DNA of 64,000 nt from Paenibacillus pinihumi DSM 23905 = JCM 16419 (GTDB taxonomy: Bacteria > Bacillota > Bacilli > Paenibacillales > Paenibacillaceae), in assembly GCF_000422505.1 (NCBI RefSeq), contig NZ_KE383870.1, positions 87,744 to 151,743 on the forward strand, in the 5' to 3' direction. Below the pieces are notes generated by a model, which saw only the letters and a program-made list of their open reading frames with translations, did no database searches and was not told the origin of the DNA. Each line of letters begins with the position of its first letter. Within the stretch, counting starts at the first letter, position 1. A program made the position numbers and the translations under genes. This document shows, in pieces, positions 58,941-64,000 of the stretch.

Positions 58941-60629
58941 GTGAATCGTGTGGGACTCGGAGTATGGTCGGAATTAATCTTTTTTTTAATTCTTCTTTTC
59001 ATGTTTGCCATCATATTTTTGTTTAACACCATCACAGTTCTTCATAAGGTATATTTGGTCTTTCATTTCCTTATGATGCTGTGGCCGATCAGCCAGTTTG
59101 CGGTAATGACGACGGAAAATCCCCAGTTGCAGCTTTTTTATTTAAAAGCTTCGTTTGTCGGCCTATCCCTGCTCGGCTCGGGTTGGCTGATTTTTGCTGT
59201 TTTTCTGACAGGTCAATCGTACTTGCTCACGAAAAAAAGACTGTTTTGGTTAAGCCTCCCCAGTCTTCTTTCGGCTGCCGGAATCCTGTTCAACCCTTAC
59301 GGCTGGTTTGCAACGCCTATCGAGGGTGCTTTCAAGGACAGGCATTACGGGCCTTTTTTCTGGTTCACCCTGATTACGCTTGCTCTGTATGTATTGATAT
59401 CGATCTATCATTTGTATGTCTCACACCGCACCGCCAAGACGGCCCGGCACAGACTGCAAATTATACTCGCTGCAATCGGGATTCTGATTTTATCGTCTTT
59501 TGCACTGGCTGATCTGGTTGTCAATGTGCTGCTTCAAGGACAGGGAATAATAGTTATTGGCCTGACCTCATGGGGAATTGTGCTATCCGGGCTTTATTTT
59601 CTTATAGCTATTCAGTTCTTCAAGGTCTTTCATGTCATTCAGCTGGACCAGAAAGATGTACTGGACAGCATGAGCACGGGCATTATTGTGCTTGATGAGC
59701 ACGGCATTGTGCTGGATGTGAATTCGGCAATCCGGCCGCTGGTCAGCCTGCGGCCAGGCGATTTTTTGGATATGTCGAGGTTTCTTGCCCCGCTGCATAT
59801 CGAGGGCGATCTGGAAGCTTTTCTCGATGCGTATGAAAAGCGGAATCCAGAAGGTGCACAGATTGAAATTGCAATGGGCAGTGATTCGCATATCTCGCAT
59901 ATTTCTATTTATACTGCACCAATTTTCGACTCTGGGATGGCGCTTATCGGGAGGATTATTACGTTTCAGGATGTCAGTGAGCTGAGAAGGCTGGTAGACG
60001 CGTCACACAGGCAAAATGAGGTGCTGCAGGAGCGCAACCGCGCCCTCATGATCATGCAGGATGAACTGTACAAGGCAAACCAGATGCTTGAGCAGATGGC
60101 GGTCACAGACAGCCTGACCGGCTGCTACAACCGCAGATATCTGATGCAGCAGCTTGAGCATGAAGTGATGACAAATATGCGGTATCAGATTCCGTTCTCG
60201 ATCTTCCTCTTCGACATCGATCTATTTAAAAATGTAAATGACCGCTTCGGTCATATTATCGGTGATGAGGTTCTCTCCAGTACGGCGGCAGTCGTGAAAA
60301 AGATGCTGCGCCGCACGGATATTCTCGCCCGCTATGGCGGGGAGGAGTTCTCCGTCTATCTGCCTCATACGAATCAGGAGCAGGCAATGCTGCTTGCGCA
60401 GCGGATTAAAGAGGCGGTGGAATTTAATATTATTCAGCCCGGACCCGGCAATCAGCCGATCGGAGTGACAATCAGTCTTGGCGTGCTGTCAGTAGACAAG
60501 GGCGGACGGATGTCCGTGGACAACCCGAAGGCCTATCTGCGGGAATTGTTCTCGGAAGCTGATGCTGCACTTTACGAGGCCAAGCATGGCGGGAGAAACC
60601 GGATTGTATCTATTTCCAGAAAGGCCTGA
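58941..60629 (+). CDS. Membrane PAS-GGDEF diguanylate cyclase
   Basis: Protein of 562 residues: seven helices of HisK_N-like 7TM type (about 8-235), a PAS domain (245-350; TGIIVLDEHGIVLDVNSAI), a short coiled coil, then GGDEF (395-560) with DSLTGCYNRRYL, the active site RYGGEEFSVYLP and an inhibitory RxxD (RRTD) just upstream. It should make c-di-GMP and be feedback-inhibited. The start is uncertain: GTG 58941 is the first in frame, and GTG 58950 has GGGTGA at good spacing. c-di-GMP targets in the window are the MshEN synthase and the riboswitch. Confidence 0.9.
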   Translation: MNRVGLGVWSELIFFLILLFMFAIIFLFNTITVLHKVYLVFHFLMMLWPISQFAVMTTENPQLQLFYLKASFVGLSLLGSGWLIFAVFLTGQSYLLTKKRLFWLSLPSLLSAAGILFNPYGWFATPIEGAFKDRHYGPFFWFTLITLALYVLISIYHLYVSHRTAKTARHRLQIILAAIGILILSSFALADLVVNVLLQGQGIIVIGLTSWGIVLSGLYFLIAIQFFKVFHVIQLDQKDVLDSMSTGIIVLDEHGIVLDVNSAIRPLVSLRPGDFLDMSRFLAPLHIEGDLEAFLDAYEKRNPEGAQIEIAMGSDSHISHISIYTAPIFDSGMALIGRIITFQDVSELRRLVDASHRQNEVLQERNRALMIMQDELYKANQMLEQMAVTDSLTGCYNRRYLMQQLEHEVMTNMRYQIPFSIFLFDIDLFKNVNDRFGHIIGDEVLSSTAAVVKKMLRRTDILARYGGEEFSVYLPHTNQEQAMLLAQRIKEAVEFNIIQPGPGNQPIGVTISLGVLSVDKGGRMSVDNPKAYLRELFSEADAALYEAKHGGRNRIVSISRKA

Positions 60630-60820
60630 TTCAAGCTTTCTGTTTTAATGAGCTCAAAATAAAATCTGGCATTTGACATAAGAAAACTGGTGGCGGATGA
60701 AGGGGGAAGCGGCATAGGCCTTCATCTTGCAGCCAGTCTTAAGTAAACTGCAGGCACTAATTTTTTTTGGTATTGGGCCGATATTTATATCATAAATGGA
60801 TTACAAGCTTAACGACAGTT

Positions 60821-60866
60821 GCGAAACGCTGCTGCCCTGCTTACAGACGGGGGGAATCGTTTACGC
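60821..60866 (+). repeat. Third copy of the GCGAAACG...CGTTTACGC frame
   Basis: GCGAAACG and CGTTTACGC bracket a segment of exactly 46 nt, the same length and ends as the two copies in the galK-galE repeat, but with a different interior (CTGCTGCCCTGC...). It lies 44 bases before the HD-GYP gene. The other 230 bases of this gap show no other feature. Confidence 0.5.
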
Positions 60867-60909
60867 GAACCAGGTCTGTTTATTCCAGCATCGAAAAGGG
60901 CGATAATTA

Positions 60910-61992
60910 ATGAGAAGAGTTCAAATCGGTTTAGTGAAGGCTGGAGACCGGCTGGCTAAGCCAGTTCTTAGAGAAAATGGTCACGTTCTGCTCGGTCTGG
61001 GAGTTGAATTGAATGACCGTTTTATTGAGCGCCTCCGTGATATGGGGGTGGATAATGTCTATATTGAGGAGAAAAATACCGAAGACATTATTCCTGAAGA
61101 GGTCATCCGTGAGGAGACGAGAAAGCAGGCTGTAGACTCTGTCTATAAAGCGATGAATTCAATCATTGAAAATCCGGCTACGAAAGGAAGAGCGGTAGCT
61201 CCGGAGCTTGGCCGCACTTTCCGCAACGTATTCGGCCAAATCCTGCAGGATCTGATGGGGCGCCAGGAAATTCTGGTTAATCTGGAGTCCATCCATACGA
61301 GTGATGCGTACCTGTTCCAGCATTCCGTCAATGTAGCGGTCTTGGCCGGAATCATAGGGATTGCCAAAGGCTATAACCGTAATCAATTGGAGGACCTGGG
61401 AATCGGGGCTCTGCTGTTTGATGTCGGAATGACACAGGTTCCTCAGGAACTGCTGAAGAAAAAGGCGGCGCTGTCCAAGGAAGAGATGCAAATTGTGCAA
61501 AAGCATACGGTTGAAGGCTTCAACCTGCTGCGCCATCAATATGATTTGTCGCTGCTCTCGGCACATTGCGCTTTGCAGCATCATGAGCGTTATGACGGTA
61601 CTGGTTATCCGCGCGGACTGAAAAAGGATGAAATTCATGAATATGCGCAAATTGTCGCGATTGCAGACGTATATGATGCGCTGACCTCGCCAAGGCCGCA
61701 CCGTCCCCGTTATACGCCGTCGGAGGCGATTGAGTATCTGTTTGCGGCAGGAAATTCCTATTTTGATGTCGATTTGATCCGCTTGTTCTGCAAGCATATT
61801 TCGATATACCCGGTAGCAACTACCGTTCAGCTCAATTCGGGGCAAATTGGGGTCGTTGTATCGAATAATTCGCTTGCTGTACACCGTCCGACTGTTCGAA
61901 TTATTACAGAAGCCGACGGGGTGCATGTGAAAGAGCCTTACGAGATTGATTTGAAAGACAGCCTGCACCTGATGATTGCCAAGGTTTTATAA
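60910..61992 (+). CDS. HD-GYP domain protein with degenerate HD pair
   Basis: Protein of 360 residues. An N-terminal DUF3391-like part (RRVQIGLVKAGDRLAKPV) leads to an HD-GYP domain: FQHSVNVAVLAG, then GALLFDVGMTQVP where active enzymes have LLHDIGK, then HHERYDGTGYPRG, IVAIADVYDALT. The metal-binding His is Phe and the following Lys is Met, so hydrolysis of c-di-GMP is probably impaired and it may be a c-di-GMP receptor. It is preceded by AAAGGGCG. The c-di-GMP riboswitch begins about 50 bases after its stop. Confidence 0.88.
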   Translation: MRRVQIGLVKAGDRLAKPVLRENGHVLLGLGVELNDRFIERLRDMGVDNVYIEEKNTEDIIPEEVIREETRKQAVDSVYKAMNSIIENPATKGRAVAPELGRTFRNVFGQILQDLMGRQEILVNLESIHTSDAYLFQHSVNVAVLAGIIGIAKGYNRNQLEDLGIGALLFDVGMTQVPQELLKKKAALSKEEMQIVQKHTVEGFNLLRHQYDLSLLSAHCALQHHERYDGTGYPRGLKKDEIHEYAQIVAIADVYDALTSPRPHRPRYTPSEAIEYLFAAGNSYFDVDLIRLFCKHISIYPVATTVQLNSGQIGVVVSNNSLAVHRPTVRIITEADGVHVKEPYEIDLKDSLHLMIAKVL

Positions 61993-62040
61993 TCCATGGC
62001 ACGTGCAGTATATTAAGATGCCGCAGGCTTCTTGAATAAC

Positions 62041-62233
62041 GAAAAAGGCAAACTTGTCTAAAGGCAAGGACGCAAAGCCATAGGGTCTAAGGTTCATTAT
62101 AAGCTTGTAAAGCTGCAATTCGGCAGATGCAGGCTTATAGTTCAACGCGCTGGAATGAGGCTGCATCGACAGATGACAGCAAACAGCCGCTTGCGACAGC
62201 TCTTGTCGGAATGAGTGACAGCCTGGCTACCGT
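62041..62233 (+). promoter_or_regulatory. c-di-GMP-I (GEMM) riboswitch aptamer with extended P3
   Basis: The 5' half is the class I aptamer core: AAAGGCAAAC, a hairpin CTTGTC-TAAA-GGCAAG, then GGACGCAAAGCC and GGGTCTAAGG (62041-62092). The 3' half appears at 62213-62232 as GTGACAGCCTGGCTACCG, close to the family's ATGACAGCCAGGTTGCCG. The two halves are joined by TTCATT/AATGAG pairing and an about 110-nt insertion that has its own stem (TATAAGC/GCTTATA). The loop UAAA replaces the usual GAAA. It sits 49 bases after the HD-GYP gene. Confidence 0.85.
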
Positions 62234-62300
62234 ACATCTTCATACTTTCCCTGAGTAATCGGGTTAGCCAGGCAGCTGCTGTAAGAGGAGCTGTTTTTTT
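62221..62300 (+). terminator. Riboswitch expression platform and terminator
   Basis: GCCTGGCTACC (3' strand of the aptamer) can pair with GGGTTAGCCAGGC (62261-62273), competing with the aptamer fold. Directly after it CAGCTGCT (62273-62280) pairs with AGGAGCTG (62286-62293), followed by TTTTTTT. This is a standard terminator platform; whether c-di-GMP turns it on or off cannot be read from the sequence. Confidence 0.8.
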
Positions 62301-62757
62301 GTTTTCGAATTTCCATTTTAATAATAATGTTGGGATTTAAAAGAAAATGTTGAACGTTGATGTTTTCATATATTCTACACATTGATTCATAAAGTCGCGA
62401 TCTCTGTCATGTGAAGTATCGAATGATGCTGCAGTTTAATAGGCTGGCTGATTGTTTGACGAAATTTCTTGGGGAAAGATTTCCCGGGAAATCGACAATG
62501 GCAGCAAAAGACGCGTGGATTGAGATAGCAGGTTTTGACGAATGAATAATATTCAGGTTTTTGATCCAAGGTGATCCAATTGCTTTAATTAAGGGAGAAA
62601 TATAAACGAAAAGCTTGAATTGGGAATTTATAGTTTATGTTTAAAGTTATTGCTTTACAGGAAGGATGAAGCGAAGAGATGAAGAAACACGTTCAGGCAG
62701 ATTCCAGCCATTATCAGTGATGTCCAAACTACATTGGTCCGAAAAAGGAGGGGGAAG
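62301..62757 (+). other. Long untranslated region before the ligase gene
   Basis: This AT-rich 457-bp stretch holds a 16-bp palindrome GATTTCCCGGGAAATC (62478-62493) and no convincing gene. A 40-codon frame from 62666 runs past the next start in another frame but has its ribosome site touching its ATG. Confidence 0.5.
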
Positions 62758-64000
62758 GTGCTGCTGCTCATTCGCCAAATGATTATTACAGTGTTGCTCT
62801 CTGCAGTGCTGCTTTATTCTGCCTACCAATACGGCATGTACTTTGACACATACTTATATCCGTTGGAGATGATTTTCTGCGGAGGAGCACTCATGGCAGC
62901 AGTTATGATTTCAGGAAGCAGACGCGGTATTTCCTGGACGTGTGCCATTATGGCAGAAGGCCGCTGGTACATTTGGTGGCCGTTTATCATCGCGGCTGTC
63001 TATGCGATCCATCTTGCTGCTTCTCCGGTTTCTATGCTGGGGACGCTTCAACAGACGATTCGCTGGACATTCTACGGTATTTTCTTTTTGTTTATTTATG
63101 CTGCTGCGTCTTCCAAAGGCGGGCGTGCGGCTGTTGCACTGTCCGTTCAGCTTGCGGGGGCCTTCATCGCATGGAGCAGCCTGGCCTTCTGGATGGGGTG
63201 GGCTTCCTTTCCTCAAGCCTTGTTCTACTCTGTTGATGAACAAATCTCTTCCCTGGGGGCACGGCTGGCCGGTTTTTTCCAATATCCTAATATGCTTGCA
63301 GCTGTGATGGCAATGTACAGTGTATGGTATTTGGTATTGCTGTCGAAAGCAGCATCCAGATCAAAGCATGCTATCCTTCCCGCTATGCTTCTAGTTCCAA
63401 CTATAGTGGTGCTGATATTGACTGAATCGAGGGGAGCGTGGCTGGTTGCGGGTGCGGGCTGGTTGGCAGGGCTATTGCTGGTTAAGGGGGTGGAACGGAA
63501 GAGGTGGTTATTGTTATCGGCGCTTTCGCTGCCCCAGGCTGCGTTACTCTGCCAGCTTATGGTCAGTTTTCGTAGTGGGGAAGGGATTAGCGGCAGTACC
63601 GCAGCAGATGTTATGCTGATCGTGGTTCTTTTTGCTTTTGCAATGTCTCTTACCATTTCGCTTCATTTCGTTAATGTGACAAAGCGATTGCTGCAAAGGC
63701 CATTACCATTATGGCTTTTGTTAGCAGGAGGTCTTGCCGGGACAGGCTTTTTGCTGCCTCATTCTTTAAGCGGCAGACTGGAGAGCGGCCAGTATGAGAC
63801 TGCGGGCGCACGCTGGCTGTTTTACAAGGATGCATTCCGGTTGTTCCGGGAAGCTCCCTGGTTTGGGCGGGGAGGGGAAACCTGGAGAATGCTGTTCGAG
63901 CGCATTCAGCAGCAGCCATATGTCGGCAGCAAGGTACACAGCAGTTATCTGGATTTCGCGTTGGATCTCGGTGCGGCCGGTCTGCTGGCTTTATTGATGA
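62758..64000 (+). CDS. O-antigen ligase / polymerase family membrane protein, 3'-truncated
   Basis: At least 414 residues with about 10 membrane helices, open to the window end. The family (Wzy_C) motif appears near the end: RWLFYKDAFRLF, APWFGRGGETW, then VHSSYLDFALDLGAAGLL, where the His-containing loop is typical of ligases and polymerases. The start is GTG 62758, 6 bases after AGGAGG. It would join or polymerise sugar chains on a lipid carrier outside the membrane. It lies downstream of the c-di-GMP riboswitch terminator, so its expression is probably set by c-di-GMP unless a promoter lies in the 457-bp leader. Confidence 0.85.
   Translation, partial: MLLLIRQMIITVLLSAVLLYSAYQYGMYFDTYLYPLEMIFCGGALMAAVMISGSRRGISWTCAIMAEGRWYIWWPFIIAAVYAIHLAASPVSMLGTLQQTIRWTFYGIFFLFIYAAASSKGGRAAVALSVQLAGAFIAWSSLAFWMGWASFPQALFYSVDEQISSLGARLAGFFQYPNMLAAVMAMYSVWYLVLLSKAASRSKHAILPAMLLVPTIVVLILTESRGAWLVAGAGWLAGLLLVKGVERKRWLLLSALSLPQAALLCQLMVSFRSGEGISGSTAADVMLIVVLFAFAMSLTISLHFVNVTKRLLQRPLPLWLLLAGGLAGTGFLLPHSLSGRLESGQYETAGARWLFYKDAFRLFREAPWFGRGGETWRMLFERIQQQPYVGSKVHSSYLDFALDLGAAGLLALLM

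Noticed and set aside
62478-62493. 16-bp palindrome GATTTCCCGGGAAATC in the leader of the ligase gene
   Set aside because: Perfect but isolated; with no promoter nearby I cannot assign it to a regulator.
62666-62790. Short frame overlapping the start of the ligase gene
   Set aside because: AGGAAGG abuts its ATG with no spacing, and the frame mostly reads the next gene's ribosome site; not convincing as a gene.
1-64000. CRISPR arrays, tRNA, rRNA, insertion sequences, prophage
   Set aside because: Looked for regular short repeats, tRNA-like and rRNA-like sequence, transposase and integrase motifs; found none I could support.

Overview
The window looks like a chromosome segment of a spore-forming Bacillota bacterium, most likely a Paenibacillus or close relative. 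The evidence is moderate GC, strong AGGAGG-type ribosome sites, YesM/YesN two-component pairs and AraC regulators beside sugar transporters, a SigB partner-switching module, and small Bacillales families (YwbE, DUF1450/YuzB, DUF1128, YtxH, DUF948, YyaC). I saw no rRNA, tRNA, CRISPR array, transposase or phage gene.

Layout. 0-8.4 kb is housekeeping: inositol monophosphatase (cut by the left edge), a metallophosphoesterase, a TauE/SafE permease, ACT-malic enzyme, a Fur-box-controlled truncated AraC/Btr sensor, glutamate dehydrogenase, YwbE, and a metallo-beta-lactamase/TetR operon with a clear operator. 8.6-19 kb is a sugar locus: YesM/YesN, a three-gene ABC importer under a cre-like site, and, convergent to it, a GH65 phosphorylase plus beta-phosphoglucomutase, with an AraC regulator divergent from those. 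A nested ~190-nt inverted repeat lies between the convergent operons. 19-20 kb holds a Fur-boxed DUF1450 gene and a ferritin. 20-29.8 kb is mixed: membrane proteins, a hybrid kinase with apparently dead central domains, a methyltransferase, hydrolases, an OYE-type reductase and a hemolysin III family protein.

29.9-37.2 kb, all on the minus strand, is a surface-polysaccharide operon: manC, a DivIVA-like coiled coil, a synthase joining tandem MshEN (c-di-GMP-binding type) motifs to a processive GT2, a polyprenyl-phosphate GT2, GtrA and a GT-C transferase. 37.3-45.3 kb includes a SigB module (RsbV-RsbW-SigB plus a receiver-PP2C phosphatase) with SigB-like promoters on both sides. 45.4-49.9 kb has a D-amino-acid-oxidase-like protein, YtxH, an asparaginase-II-like protein lacking the family's catalytic residues, and an AraC regulator. 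50-54 kb is galK-galE-galT, with a 99-bp-period tandem repeat between galK and galE.

54.4-58.8 kb has sporulation and unknown genes. 58.9-64 kb is a second c-di-GMP block: a membrane PAS-GGDEF cyclase, an HD-GYP protein with a degenerate HD pair, a c-di-GMP-I riboswitch with an overlapping terminator platform, and an O-antigen-ligase-like gene cut by the right edge. Together with the MshEN-GT2 operon this suggests that c-di-GMP controls surface polymer production here both allosterically and through RNA. That link is inference; the domains and RNA motifs are visible in the sequence.
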